DNA from: Gordius sp. MW1
Taxonomy: Eukaryota; Nematomorpha; Gordioida; Gordea; Gordiidae
DNA length: 64,000 nt
Reading direction: 5' to 3'
Assembly: GCA_964036665.1 (NCBI GenBank)
Contig: OZ038526.1
Span: forward strand, 21,514,001 to 21,578,000
Every line of letters begins with the position of its first letter. Positions within the stretch are counted from its first letter, which is position 1. A model generated the notes under the pieces. It searched no databases, had not been told where the DNA came from, and saw only the letters and a list, made by a program, of their open reading frames with translations. Shown here in pieces: positions 1 through 11,801 of this stretch. Made by a program: the position numbers and the translations under genes.

Positions 1-1252
1 CTTTTATGGTAATTTTCGATTTTTTTGGATAAGAAATTAGATTAAAAAGAAGTAACATAGCCTAATTAAAAAGTGAGGAAATAATACGCGAAAACAATGT
101 ATCACATTATTTAAGAATATAATTGAGCCTAAATTCGCAAATTTTGCTGTAGAATAAGTGATAAATTAAATTGAGCCGAACCATTTATGATGTAATCTAA
201 TTTTATTTGAAGTTCTAAACCTTATTAAAACAGACGCAAAATGTAAAAGGGATAAAGTGTTTTTTATATCTGTTTTAAATTCACACAAATTTTGTGCAAC
301 CAAATTTTTTTAACATAAATATTTACGAAAAATAATGATTTGCAACTGGAATATATTTTCAAAAAAGCTGCTTTTCCCACATCCCATCAATTTTTGTTTC
401 AGACCGGATACAAACAATTGCCCAAATTTTCCTTGGTCAGAAATTAACTGTTAAAGACCTTATATTGCCATCTGCTATAGCTCAATGTTAATCTTTATAA
501 TTTTTGCAAGTTTAAATTGTCAATTCATCATGGGTAAAATAAACTAATCTAAATCCTGGCTTTGCATGACAAATGTCTGTCCTGTCCTATTTTGTTCTTC
601 AGATTCTGATAACTGCATGAATGCCTAGCAAAAAATTGTAATTTCAACTGATTTTTAAAGCTTGTCCATCTTGTTGGTTTAATAATTCTGGACAATTTTT
701 TGCCCGAATTAAATAATGAGCGCTATTTAAGTTGCAAATGTCTGACCCCAGCCCGAGGCCAAAATCCTTTTTTATTTTTGGAGTTCGGTTAGCCTTTTGG
801 TCTAACAACGGGGGTGTCCCAAACGCCTAGTTATTATATAGTACTAGCTGTGCCCGGCCAAGCGTTGCTTTGGCCTAGTCCTATTAGCTAAATAATTAAA
901 ATGAATCAATAGAGCATATATGAAATTGGGTCATCTGTAGGAAGGTCTTTGATGTAAAAAATAGAATGCTATATTATTGAAATAAGTATTAGTTAATTTA
1001 TTAGGAGGAAAAGGCATATTTATTCAAAATTTAATAGATTTGTAACAGTTTCAAATACTTAAAGGTATTAAAAAGTGCGATGTTAAGCATAACGGGTGAC
1101 AAAAGTTATAAACCACTAGTGTATAAAAGTCATTTATGATGTTTCAACAATGTAGAGAAAATATTTTAGAACAGCGTTTATAATAGTGTAATGTCATAGG
1201 TCATTTCGCAATATATGCAATTTTTTTACGTGAAAACTATGCTTACCTCAAG
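1..1252. other. AT-rich sequence upstream of the first visible WDR36 exon
   Basis: I found no coding exon here. It is probably an upstream intron of the WDR36/UTP21 gene, because the first exon seen (1253) begins in mid-codon and so needs an exon to its left. Near 841-880 there is a GC-richer motif, tagctgtgcccggcc, of a kind common at the ends of dispersed retroelements in animals. Nothing else is recognised. Confidence 0.5.
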
Positions 1253-4200
1253 GTTCTGATGGAAGTTTTCGTGTGTTCTCATTGATTCACGATGGCAAAA
1301 ACAAAGTTTTTGCTCTTAGATGCCGAGATGGCAAAAAATTGGGGCGAAAGAAAAAGCGTAAATTAACCGAAGCGCTAAATACAAATGGGATGGATGATGA
1401 AGACTCAATGAAATCGTCTGCTTTTTCGGTCGGCGGTCACAGCATCTTGTTACCACCGATAATACACTTCGCCTCAGGTCGAATATATGATAACTTATAT
1501 TATCTTTTTAATATATCAAAAGATGGAAATTATTAAAGAATTAATATAAAAAAATTCTAAAATTAATCGTAGACTATCTAAAATTCGTCATTAAGATTTT
1601 GTAATAACTTGGTATTTAATTTAAGAACGTTAAGGTCTATGTCCATACCTAATATACTTTTGTTTGCGTTTTGTTTATCAAATTTTATGGCCTCAACTAC
1701 AATAGGTGTCTAAATAGTTTTAAGACCTCTGATAAATTATGAGTCATACTTACCTTAATTATGGGTGGAATAACAAAAAGAAGAAAAAATAAATATTATA
1801 AATGCAATAAATATACAAATTTAATAGCTGTGAATTATAATTATACCATATAATAATATCCGATATTGTCTCCCCAATTTTTTCCAACACCTTTTGGGGT
1901 CTAGTTAGTTGGTCATTTCTCATAAATTTTTACTTTTCGGGGAAAAAATAAGAATATTTTTGTTGTGCGAACATTTTTAGAAAGCTCTAGACAAAGGGAA
2001 TGGGACGACGTGCTCTGTTGTCATCGTTCATTTCCCTACGCTACCACCTGGTCATTCTACGATAGTTCGGTGGGGAAGCATTTGTTAAGGCCGCCGCCAT
2101 TTTGTACCGAGTCGAAGTCGAAAGGGAACGTCGACCAGTTGGCCGGTACCACGGTTTGCGCGATAACGAGTTGCGCCAATTTCGCCCTCGTCGGCTACGA
2201 ATCCGGTAAGCGGCATGCGGGATCGTGTTAAAACAGCTGACTAATAAGAAATTTGCTCCCCGCGTTTCGGCCTAACTCGTCAATTTTACGAGTTCCCAGT
2301 TTTTGGGTATTGTCGGGTTTGGGGTAGGATTGTTGTAATAAGGCTATAGAGTTTTTTGGTATATCGTTTTGGCAAAACTTGATTTTGTTTGGAGACCAAA
2401 AGGAAATATAACCTTGCCCGCTACTATTTAAAGATCTCCTCACAGGGTTTTTTGGGAAATTACTTTTTATGCAAAATTTTTAATTGCATCACGGATGTAT
2501 AAATATTTTAATTGTTTATTCAAGGTTACGTTGACAAATTCAACATGCAATCGGGCGTGTGGCGAGGTTCTTTTACAGAACCACCACCCTGTTCTAAAGG
2601 GGTAACCGTTAGAATTTTAAAACATCGTTATATTTTTCTTCTCAGACCTGGCCATATTTGTTTAAATATCACGATTTTTATGGACTTTTTAGATATCGTA
2701 AGGGTTTAAATGCGGAGTTTTTGATAAAAACTGTTGTTAAAACCATATTTATAAAAAAATCTTATAAGCTAAAAATTTTGCGCAATTTAATAATTGCGAA
2801 AGCAAAATAAAAGTCGCTTACGGAAGCATAAGTTTCCACAGCCTTTAAAAACCCGTTTAAGTTTCCACAGCAATTATTGAAAATAATTATAAGTTAGACA
2901 GGACGGACTACCAAAACGAGCCCATAAATTGCATAGCAATTAATGAGGCGTATATTTCTAGTTTAGATGATCAATATCGTGGTAAAAATTTCAAAATTTT
3001 GTGTTTTCGTAGATCACAATGGCGTCAGACAGAGGACCGGCTCACCCGTCCAAATCCATTTCACTCCTCCAGGTGGACCGATTCAATAAAATACTCGTCA
3101 CGGGGGCCGGGGCAGATAGAGCCTTGAAATTTTGGACTTTGCCCAGCCGTAAACTTTATGCCAGCCTCGACCTTCCGGAGTGTCCAACACGCGCCAATTC
3201 TCTCAATCGAGATAGGTTCGTGCATTCGACCAAGAAATTTCAACCTCCTCGACGTGACCTAGTTTCACTTATTACTTAATCTTTAATTGCTATGCAATTT
3301 ATGGGCTCGCATATGGTTGTCCGTCCATCCTGTCCAACTTGTAATTTTTCAATAATTGCCGTGGCTTATACGGGTTTTTAATGGCTGTGGAGACTTATGC
3401 TTTCGTAAGCGGCTTTATTTGCTTTCGCAAATAGACTAGCTATTGACCACCGCTGGTAGGCTTTTTTTTTTCCGACTTCGCCCGAGTTCAAATTCCCGTT
3501 TTGTTTTTGTGCCCAACTGAATACCACATATAAATTTCTTTTGGGAGCATGTCTAGGCTGTTGCTTTAAAAAAGCCAATTGCGAAACTGGCTTTCTGTAT
3601 TAATGATGATCTTAACTCTTTTTCATACACGGAGCGAGTTTGGGAGAAAAAGATGACCAAAATTTATAAGAATAAAATAAAAAAGGTTTAATTTTACCAC
3701 ATAGGCTGTTGTGTTGTAAAAACGGCTAGGTTTTGCTTGGCCGGCCTTTGGTTTTAGTCGGATAAACTTGAACGCACCTAAGACTTTTTGGTCCCTTTTC
3801 CTTAGTCGACCACTAGGCTTGGTCGAAATTTGAAAAACAGACGAGAGTCGACCGTTAGTTTTAGTCGAACCAAAGGTCGACCAAACAAAACCAAACCGTT
3901 TCACAACACTGATAGGCTGTTAAACTTTTTAAATTTTTTGTTGTGACCGAAATATTGTGAAAAAAAGTCATGTCTCTTATTCTAGAATTTCCATATTTTT
4001 TCATCAGTGCTCTGCTTGCCGTGGGTTTGGAGGATTTTACCATAGCCATAATCGACATATTGACCCGTCAGCTGATCAGACATTTGTCCGGACACGAAAG
4101 TACCTTGACCGATATGGTACTCAAATGGGATTCTCGTTGGCTCGTATCGGCGGGCATGGATGGATGCCTCAAAACCTGGGACATCCCCTCTGGCAGGTTT

Positions 4201-7200
4201 TTATATTGTTTGTTGTTGAAAATTTCGATATTTGAACACACATTTTGGATAATTTTTGACTAATGGTGTTTGATTTTCTATGTACAAAACCCCGGCCCGA
4301 CCCGGCCCGGTACGCCTTCAAATATCTGCCCGGCCGGTACCCACATTATGAAGGCATTGACGTTAAAGTGTTGTAAAAAGGGCTGGGTTTGGTTTAGTCC
4401 CTCTTTGGTTCAACTAAGACTAACGGCGCCTCAACAAAAACCCGCCAAAATCCTGTGGTCTGTGCTCGTTTAGTCGGCTAACACTAAAGTTCAAACAAAA
4501 CACACACCTTTTTACAACACTACTCGTGACATTTTTAGTTTAGGTAATTATAGAGGAAGACTACTCGTGACATTTATAGTTTAGGTAATTATAGAGGAAG
4601 AAATGACGAGACTACAGATAATAAAAAGAATGAATAAATAATATAGCAATTAACCAAAATTTTGGTCTCCGGCCGGGGTCAGACAAATTAGATGTAAGTA
4701 ACGGTCAGCATTAATTTGCAGGAAATTATTTAGCCAGTTTCGCAATTATCCGTTAGCCACGACCCAGACAAAATGCCAAATGGAATTTATATATAAAGAT
4801 AATGAGTCGGGTACAAAAACAAAAATGGAATTTCGGGCGAGGTGAGAAAAATTAAAGCCAACCAGCGGTCATTAGCTAATCTATTTGCGAAAGCAAAATA
4901 AATGTCGCTTACACAAGCATAAGTCTCCACAACCATTAAAAACTGGTATAAATATTATTAAAAAGTCAAGTTGGACAGAACGGACAACCAAAAACGAACC
5001 CATAAATTGCACAGCAATAGATTTCTTCCGAGAATTAAATAAATGTAAACATTAGCTACCTTTTTGAGGTCATTATCTTCTTACAAATTAATCTTCAATA
5101 AACTGATTTCAGAATTTCATTTGTTATCTGCTTTGATGAGAACCGCGATAATATATTTTACATGCTCCCATCAAAAAGGACATATTACACCAAAACGCGT
5201 TTTTTCGGTCTCCGGTTAACGCTACATTATTATGAGGCATGCATTAAATATAAAGAGAGCGCCCTATAAGCAATACGTCCCCTTTTGCTAGACTAAAAAT
5301 TGGAAAATTTATTACAAGGTACAAATTGATGTTGGAAAAACGCATATTTCCACAGGTTGCTTAAAAGTTGCCGATTTTATAATGGCCCACGATAAATTGG
5401 CCATTTTTAACATCACACCCTAGCTGATTGTAGTAATTTATCTTTCTACTTTTTGCTTATCTTTAATATTTGAAAATGTTTGAAATTTTTTGGAATGACG
5501 ATTTTTGAGTTTGTTTCGACTTTAGTTTGATCGACGTAGTCCGTACCGAAATGCCCGTCGTAAGTTTAGACCTGAGTCCCGGCCAAAATTTACTTGCCAC
5601 GGCGCATCTGGGCACCCGAGGCGTATTCCTATGGTCCGATCGAACCGCTTATAGCTACGTTCCTTTGTCCGAAATCACCGAACGATCAGCTGACGTCCAG
5701 CTGTTGCGATCAGCTGATCCCAACTCGTCTAAAAGTGAGGCAGAGAGAGGTAAACATCTAACCAAACCACGTGTTTTAAATTGATTTTGATTAAACTTGA
5801 AAATTTACTTTTCATTTGATTTGCATCTTAAATATTTTATATTTGTGCTCGGTGGAGGTATTTAATTTTCAAAATTTTTATGCAAAATTTTATTTTAATT
5901 ATAGGTTTGATAACCCTATCCGACTTGCCCCTGACTTACGCCCGGTCTGTGGTATATTACGATCGGGTCAAAGCTCGAAATTTGGCGGGAGCAACAACAT
6001 TTAAACGAGAATCATCTGACGCCATTCCCTTCTTTATCGGGCACAACGTGTCGGAGGAAAAATATTTTAACTCTCAAATGGTACCGAAAAGGGGTATGTA
6101 ACGAGATACATTTAGGCAAAATAAAACTGGATATGTTTTTTAAAATGTTAGGTACAAAAAATACGTAAAGCCCCCTTTCAAGATTTTGTATTATTTATTA
6201 TCCTTTTAGGCGCTTGATGAAAGGCTTTAGTCTTTTATAAGGAAGAAGATATGAAACATTTTTGACATAACTCATTGAAGCAAAGACTTGCAAGTCTTAT
6301 ATTCCTAAATACTATTGGAAATCTTTTGAGAATTAGCGACAAGTTCTTTTGGAAAATGTTTATTTTTTTTGTTTCTTTGACCGCTTTTCGCTTATATTTC
6401 ATACATTTTGCTTATCTTCTTGTCATGTTCCCGTTAAGTTTAATCTGATGCTTCTGGAGAATTAGTAAAAAAACTTTTACTCACTTTTATGCATTTTAAA
6501 GATGCTCAAAATGGTTAAAGTTTTTTTCCAGGAAATGTTTATCGGCTATAATAGCCATCTTGAAAGGTACATCAAGATATCATGAAAATATTTTTTCGTG
6601 AAATTAATCTGAAAATAACTTTTACTACATCAAGATATCATAAAAATATTTTTTTTTATAAAAACCATCACTATCGCTTACAAATTTTTATAAATCTTAA
6701 AAATCTTTTAAAGAAATTATTTATTTTTTATTTCCAATAGGGCAAGTTTTGGGTAGTAAAATTTTGCGGGAGCAAACTGACCCCGAACCCATCCAAGAAA
6801 ATGGGGGTGGGGAATCCCTCATTAGTTTTGGGAGTAGGACGGATTTTGGAGGAAAGTTATTGGCTTATTTCCGCGCCAAACACGACCAATCACCGATCAG
6901 CCACGTCACGTTGTTACGTAAGTTTGATTGGTCCGAAAGCCTTTTGAATTTTTACGCCCCCCCCCCCCAATTGATACTTGCAATTAGCGTCGCTTCAAAT
7001 TAAACAAAAACACATATTTTGTGAAGATGAATGAAAATATGTTTAAAACAATTTTGTCCTTTTTGAATAGGTCTTAATAAGTTTTGCCGTTGCAACACTT
7101 TTCCGAATTTCCACTAATTTATTTAAAATTCCAATTAATATATTCCATAAGAAAAACATGGAATTAAAAACGGTCTATTAAACTTATTAATTTATTTTAA

Positions 7201-9651
7201 TCTAATGACGCGACGGGTCTTCCCCCAAAAAGGGAGGACTATTATGTTTATTCTTAAAATTAGCCGAAACACAAAAATAAAGAGGAATGAATGAATAATG
7301 AATTATATTTATGAATTATATTTATGAATGCCACTTTCGAACGATCGGGTATATATAATATAAATTATCGCTCAATCATTATTCTTGGCACATTTCCAAA
7401 GTAAAGTTTTTCTAGCTAAAGCTATGACTCAGTACATTTCCAGCAATTTAAAACTAGAACTTATAGGGTAATAAAAAAAGGAATAGGGAAGGGGGAATAG
7501 AAACATGATTTAACATAAACAGGCGTATAGTAACATCATAAACAGGAGTAGAGTAACGTCATAAACAAACGTACAGTAACGTAATAAACAGGGGTAATCT
7601 GTCGTGACTCATTAGTCATCCGATAAATAATAATAATCGTAGCATATAAGTATACGAAGAAATAAACAAACAAAAACAAAATCAAATAAGCTAATAATCA
7701 ATCGTGTGCTACGCGTAAGGTAATAAAAATAAGTAATAATAATTCAGGGAGGGGGAAACACCACAGTCTTATATGGGAATTTTAAAATAACCTCAAACAA
7801 TATATTTTTGCCTCTCTGAATTTTAGTAAAAGAAGTTTAGTTTTTTTGGAACCTTATTAAAATTTGGGTTAATTTAATTTTTTAATAAATTTGTTTTTAA
7901 GATTGATAGGTACCGATATCATCCTTCCCTTAACTTTTAAGTTTTAAAATGTAAACGGATTTAGATGGTCAATATATTATGTATAAAATTTTATAATAAA
8001 AATGTAGTTCTAATATTAAAAATAATAATAATTTTTTGTCATGTACTTTTTTAAAACAGCTAGATAGACTGCTCATCAACTTTAAAAAAGTGTGCCATTT
8101 TTCGCCATATTAATGCGCACAAATAAGGAAGTACGTAGATTATAGCGGTTTTAAAACTTAATGACAAAAATATTGAACAATAAAAACAGCATTTTAAAAT
8201 GTATATCATTTACATAATTCATAGGAATATGAAACTGTGATGATGTGATATTAATACAATATAGTGCCATCTGCATTTTATTGCATTATCATTTATTTAC
8301 ATTCTTTTTATATTCATTAACTAATGAGGAAGCTAAATTCACTTTTTCTATTTTGACAATGGGGCACACTGTTGAAAGACATGGGAGATAGCTAAATTCA
8401 AATTGGTGTAGTATTTGATGGTACACATTTTGCAATATAAAACATAAAATATGACCAGTTTATGGTTATAATTTGATTTATTATTTAGAATCAGAATTGA
8501 TGGAAACACTTTCAAGGTTCGGTCCATCAGCTGGTAATTACGAATTAGAACTTTTGTCTCCCCTCAATCAAGGTGGCTCAACGACTCCACTCCGAGCCTT
8601 CATTTCCTTTTTGAACCAGGCTTTCGACTCGGGTACCAATTACGAAATAGCTCAAACGTACCTTAACCTCGTGATCAAAGTGCGCGCAAAAACTCTTTAT
8701 TTGGTTAACATTCCTCTATTATTAACACGCGGCTGAGGTAGTCGATTAGTCTTTTTAAATCTGGAAGTTTCCACTCGTCAGGCTAAGCTGATAGACTAAT
8801 AAACGCTCAATATTTGTGTTGCAACCCATTAGAAACCTTATATCATCGTTTTAATATCATCGTTTTAAAGTATTTAAAACGATACAAAATGCGCAGAATT
8901 TTTTAAACAAAAATAAGTGTAATTGTAGATTTTTTTATAAATTAGATTCTCCCTATATTTTAATTTTAGAAGGCTTAAGTTGATAAAATTTTAATTGATG
9001 TGTTGTGTATTCATATTTCAAAATAGATATTAATCATTTTCGTAACCGTCTAATTAGTTTTCAATAGAGATGTCGATGTTTGGAACACTTTATGAAAGAG
9101 AATGTGAGCAGTCTAGAGTTGTAAAAACGGCTTTGGTATAACTATTGACTCAGGTCTGTTTTTCAAATTTAGACAAAGCCTAGAGGTCGACTAAACTTAA
9201 ACCGACACCAAAAGACTTTGGTCGTTTGTCGACTAAATTTAAAGGTCGACCAAACAACACCAAGCCGTTTTTACAAAAGGAGTTCCTTGACTTTTCGTTG
9301 TTTAGACTCGCGTTGTAAAAACTGCTGGGTTTTGTTTGGTCGATTTTTAGTTTTGGTCTAGCCTTTGTCTCTTTTTATGTTTAGTCGACTAAAACAAGAG
9401 GTCACGACCAAACAAAACCCAGCATTTTTACAACACTAGTTTAGACTATTAACTTCCAATGGTTTTGCAATTTTATTCTCACATTTTCCTATCTCATTTA
9501 GCTTCATTTTCAAACAATCATGGAAAGCTCGGAACTGTTGGCGCCATTTTTGGAACTGGCGGAATTGCAAAGTAGCTCTTGGAATAGATTGGAACGGGAT
9601 TTTTTACAGTGCCAATCCTTGATCTCATGCCTCAAAAATCCTTTTAATTGA
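1253..9651 (+). CDS. WDR36: WDR36/UTP21, U3 snoRNP (SSU processome) WD40 protein, C-terminal ten exons
   Basis: Exons: 1253-1477, 1981-2205, 2525-2601, 3013-3215, 4008-4196, 5526-5749, 5905-6093, 6741-6917, 8489-8679, 9502-9651 (stop TGA). Every join keeps codon phase and each intron is GT-AG. About 616 residues are visible; the N-terminal third lies off the left edge. Landmarks: LPPIIHF then SRQREWDD (residues ~65-85); DKFNMQSGVWRGSF (~153-166); ALKFW (~205); a WD blade with LSGHES and DSRWLVSAGMDGCLKTWD (~262-304); LDLSPGQNLLATAH and GVFLWSD (~319-345). The C-terminal Utp21 domain follows: RFGPSAGNYELELLSP, NYEIAQTYLNLVIK, then LHFQTIMESSELL in the last exon. In eukaryotes UTP21 acts in the nucleolus in 18S pre-rRNA processing. 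The donors of the first (gtcgaa) and ninth (gtgcgc) exons are weak. The order and content of blocks match human WDR36 from memory. Family assignment is near certain; single splice sites slightly less so. Confidence 0.93.
2791..2942 (+). repeat. Short dispersed repeat (family R2), left copy beside WDR36 exon 3013-3215
   Basis: It begins with ttgcgaaagcaaaataaaa and ends with cccataaattgcatagcaa. The copy at 3283-3440 is its reverse complement, so the two bracket one 203-nt exon. Other copies lie at 4877-5018 and 23041-23135, and the terminal tract recurs at 16668 and 18255. There is no coding content. Confidence 0.75.
3283..3440 (-). repeat. Short dispersed repeat (family R2), right inverted copy
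   Basis: Starts ttaattgctatgcaattt and ends gctttcgcaaatagactagc. It pairs as an inverted repeat with 2791-2942 across WDR36 exon 3013-3215. A tRNA B-box-like string, gagttcaaattcccg, lies just beyond it near 3483. Confidence 0.75.
3709..3911. mobile_element. hAT-type MITE (family M1) with 8-bp target duplication
   Basis: Terminal inverted repeat tgttgtaaaaacgg... matched at the right end by ...caacactg. The 8-bp duplication ataggctg lies at 3701-3708 and 3912-3919. The interior is built from inverted ggtcgacc and accaaaggtcga blocks, so the element is close to a long hairpin. It sits in a WDR36 intron. Confidence 0.85.
4366..4520. mobile_element. M1 MITE copy in a WDR36 intron
   Basis: Same ends as the other M1 copies: agtgttgtaaaaagggctgg at the left and cctttttacaacac at the right. 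No clear target duplication was found. A 41-bp direct duplication (4519-4559 and 4560-4600) begins at its right end. Confidence 0.75.
4519..4600. repeat. 41-bp tandem duplication
   Basis: Two adjacent copies of a unit starting actactcgtgacatt and ending tagaggaag, differing by one base. It abuts the right end of an M1 MITE, inside a WDR36 intron. Confidence 0.85.
4877..5018 (+). repeat. R2 dispersed repeat copy
   Basis: Same orientation as 2791-2942: ttgcgaaagcaaaataaa at the left and cataaattgcacagcaat at the right. The rest of this intron (5019-5525) shows nothing recognisable. Confidence 0.65.
7205..7765 (-). mobile_element. Solo LTR of the TGTGGTGTT family, in a WDR36 intron
   Basis: On the minus strand it starts TGTGGTGTTTCCCCC (from 7765 down) and ends near the ggaggac/gtcctcc hairpin block at 7217-7245. 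The same layout is seen in the LTRs at 57674-58052 and 58786-59155. No internal region or second LTR is present. Ends are approximate and no target duplication was identified. Confidence 0.55.
8050..8440. repeat. Dispersed repeat R3 (inverted copy at about 19090-19420)
   Basis: Shared blocks include gacaaaaatattgaac, cattaactaatgaggaa and gcacaaataaggaa, in opposite orientation in the second copy. It is noncoding and MITE-like; termini are not resolved. Confidence 0.55.
9117..9281. mobile_element. M1 MITE copy
   Basis: gttgtaaaaacggc at the left and gccgtttttacaaaa at the right, with internal ggtcgacta/ggtcgacca blocks. It lies in the last WDR36 intron. Confidence 0.7.
9308..9438. mobile_element. 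M1 MITE copy with 8-bp target duplication
   Basis: The ends tcgcgttgtaaaaac and tttttacaacacta are flanked by the perfect duplication gtttagac (9300-9307 and 9439-9446). Together with 3709-3911 this fixes the family as hAT-type. Confidence 0.87.
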
Positions 9652-10394
9652 AACAAATTTTATTTTCCCGATGTTAAATATAAAGATAAATTCGATTGAT
9701 TCGATGTGTTTATAAGTTGTAGGATGTTATTTAAGTGCACAGTATGAAATTCAAAATAAATTGCTTAGTAATTATATAGCATTCCTTAGTAAATTTATAA
9801 CATTTCTCAGTAAATTTATAGCAATGTGCTTTGCTCAGTGCCTACTGAGCGAAAAATGAGTAATGGGCACAATAATTTGTCGAAACTGGTGGGTCGAGAT
9901 TATTCTGAAATATAAAAAATTTAGAATTATATTGACTAGTTGATATTTTTTTTAAAGTCAAGATGAATTAACTAGAATGAAATTTGATATAAATCAGAAA
10001 TTTTGAATAGGCAACGGCAATTATTAAAATCGATAAAAATTTTTACCAATTAAATAACCTTAATTGCCTAATCGGTTAATTTATGTTAATAATTTTAAGG
10101 ATTTAAGCTTCAGTAACATAACCCAATTAAGCCTCTGACAATATTCAAGAGAGTACATAACATTAATATTACATTTGTTTTTTAGGGACTATATGTGACT
10201 AATAGTGATGCCAAAAATCTCGATCTTGTCTCTGAGCTGAAAAATTAAGTCGAGATCGAGACGAGAATTTCGACCTTGAGACGAGTCGATACGAGATTTT
10301 ATCGGCGAGATCTCGGCCTTAAAATTTCTCAATTGATCATAATATAATAAATTTATTTGTGCATTTTATATTTTGTAATTCACATTAAGGTGTT
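9652..10394. other. WDR36 3' flank
   Basis: A canonical polyadenylation hexamer aataaa is at 9755-9760, about 105 bp after the WDR36 stop. Near 10205-10320 is a ctcgagatcgag-rich dispersed repeat that recurs near 51615-51660. No gene is seen. Confidence 0.45.
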
Positions 10395-10713
10395 TGTTTC
10401 AAAAATAATATTTTATTTTATTGAAGTAAATATGTAATCCCGAAATATAAACGTAAAAATATGTAAAATATATGAAATTTGAATAAGGTAAATGATAATG
10501 CTTAAGTGTGGGAATGATGATATTTGAAGTTTGGGAATGATGATATTTGAAGTATGATGAGATGACGTGTATATGTGTTCTGTTGTTTGAATGAAAATGT
10601 ATTGAAGAAACTGTGCTCTCCAATATGATATGATAATATCTAATGATGACGTGTATGTGTTCTAGAAAACCATATAATCAATGAATGTCTGTTGTTTATG
10701 TTATGTGTTAACA
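10395..10713 (-). repeat. BEL LTR (3' LTR of the composite element)
   Basis: 319 bp, ending ...gtgttaaca on the plus strand and starting tgtttcaaaaat; it is nearly the same as 15138-15456. The G-rich tract just outside (ccccccccc at 10720-10729 on the plus strand) is the expected polypurine tract on the coding strand. Confidence 0.85.
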
Positions 10714-11801
10714 TTCTGCCCCCCCCCCTTGAAACTATCATCCAAATTGGTAGATCCCTGAAGAATATCATCGATAAGTAATATATGCAGTGTTGTTACT
10801 GGCCTTTTGATCAAACTAGCTGATGTTCGTAAAGTAACTACTGTAGTTACTCCAATGGAGCCTGGGTGAATTTCTTGAATATGGGTTGAAGGCCATTTGA
10901 GAGGTGGCGTATTATCCTCCTTAATTATTACAAGTTGACCGACCTTTACATTCTGAAATTGATTTAAATACTCCCTTGACCATCGGCGCCAAAATTGCTG
11001 TCGTAATAATTCTGTGTGCTGCCATCGAGATAAGGTATTCAATTTTGCAGTTGTCCAATTAGGTTTAGAGATAGAAGTGAAAGAAGAGCCAATCAAAAAA
11101 TGCGCGGGAGTTAAGCATGATAAGTCATTTGGATCTTCTGACAATTGTGTAAGAGGTCTTGAATTAATGATGGCTTCGATTTGGATAAAAAGTATGGTGA
11201 TTTCTTCATAAGTTAATAAGGCTTGACTCAATACTCTTCTCAAATGATGCTTGGTGGATTTGACCGCTGCTTCCCATAAACCACCAAAATGAGGTGCTCT
11301 TGGTGGAATAAAGTGCAAATTAAAGCCCTGTTCTGTTAGTGTCAACTTTATTCTTTTGTGGTTGGATACCCAAAAATGTTTCAAAATTGATACTGTCTTA
11401 TTTTTAAGAGATAGAAATCGGATGAAAGCTTGTTTGTAAGAGTCTCCCAATTTTTTAACCTGACCCTGTTGGGTCATTTTCCTTGTGATAAAACGGTTTA
11501 AAGCATTAAGAAGAAATGCTTTAGTGGAATTCTTAGGCACTCTACCTATCCACAACGTTCTTGAGAGAACGGTGATGCAATCGGCTTTGCGGGCTACAGG
11601 ACCCTGGTAGGTGCTAACGTTGCTTGAGGATTTATGCCGTTGCGAAATGCTTTCCCTCTTATCGGAGGTAGTCTCGCGTGACCCTTTTTTGTAAGAATCA
11701 CTACCCCCATCCCTCCCTCTCCGATCTCTGTTCTCTCTTTCGCTCCCTCTTCTGCTGTTGTTGACGGGGGAAGAATCTTTGTGTCGTGGCCTTTTGTCCA
11801 A
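10701..11801 (-). pseudogene. In-frame fusion of a SCAF4/8-like RS-rich/RRM fragment to BEL/Pao integrase C-terminus
   Basis: The 366-residue frame has two origins. Residues 1-95 are Arg/Ser/Asp-rich and end with ADCITVLSRTLWIGRVPKN, which matches the start of the RRM in SCAF4/SCAF8/Nrd1-type CTD-binding proteins. From STKAFLLNALNRF onward it is BEL/Pao integrase: FIPPRAPHFGGLWEAAVKS carries the catalytic Glu; then AIINSRPLT, LTPAHFLIG and a DUF5641-like tail with FWRRWSREYLNQ and DNTPPLKWP. The first catalytic Asp and the SDNG block are missing, so the integrase is dead. The frame runs into the LTR, as is usual for BEL pol. The RRM breaks off after its first strand. The retroelement half is certain; the exact host family is less so. 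Confidence 0.8.

Noticed and set aside
395-450. Acceptor-like tttttgtttcag followed by open sequence, as an upstream WDR36 exon
   Set aside because: The translation does not fit the WD40 sequence expected before the exon at 1253.
6572-6652. Direct repeat acatcaagatatcat (6572 and 6625)
   Set aside because: Short, AT-rich, intronic; too little to call an element or regulatory site.
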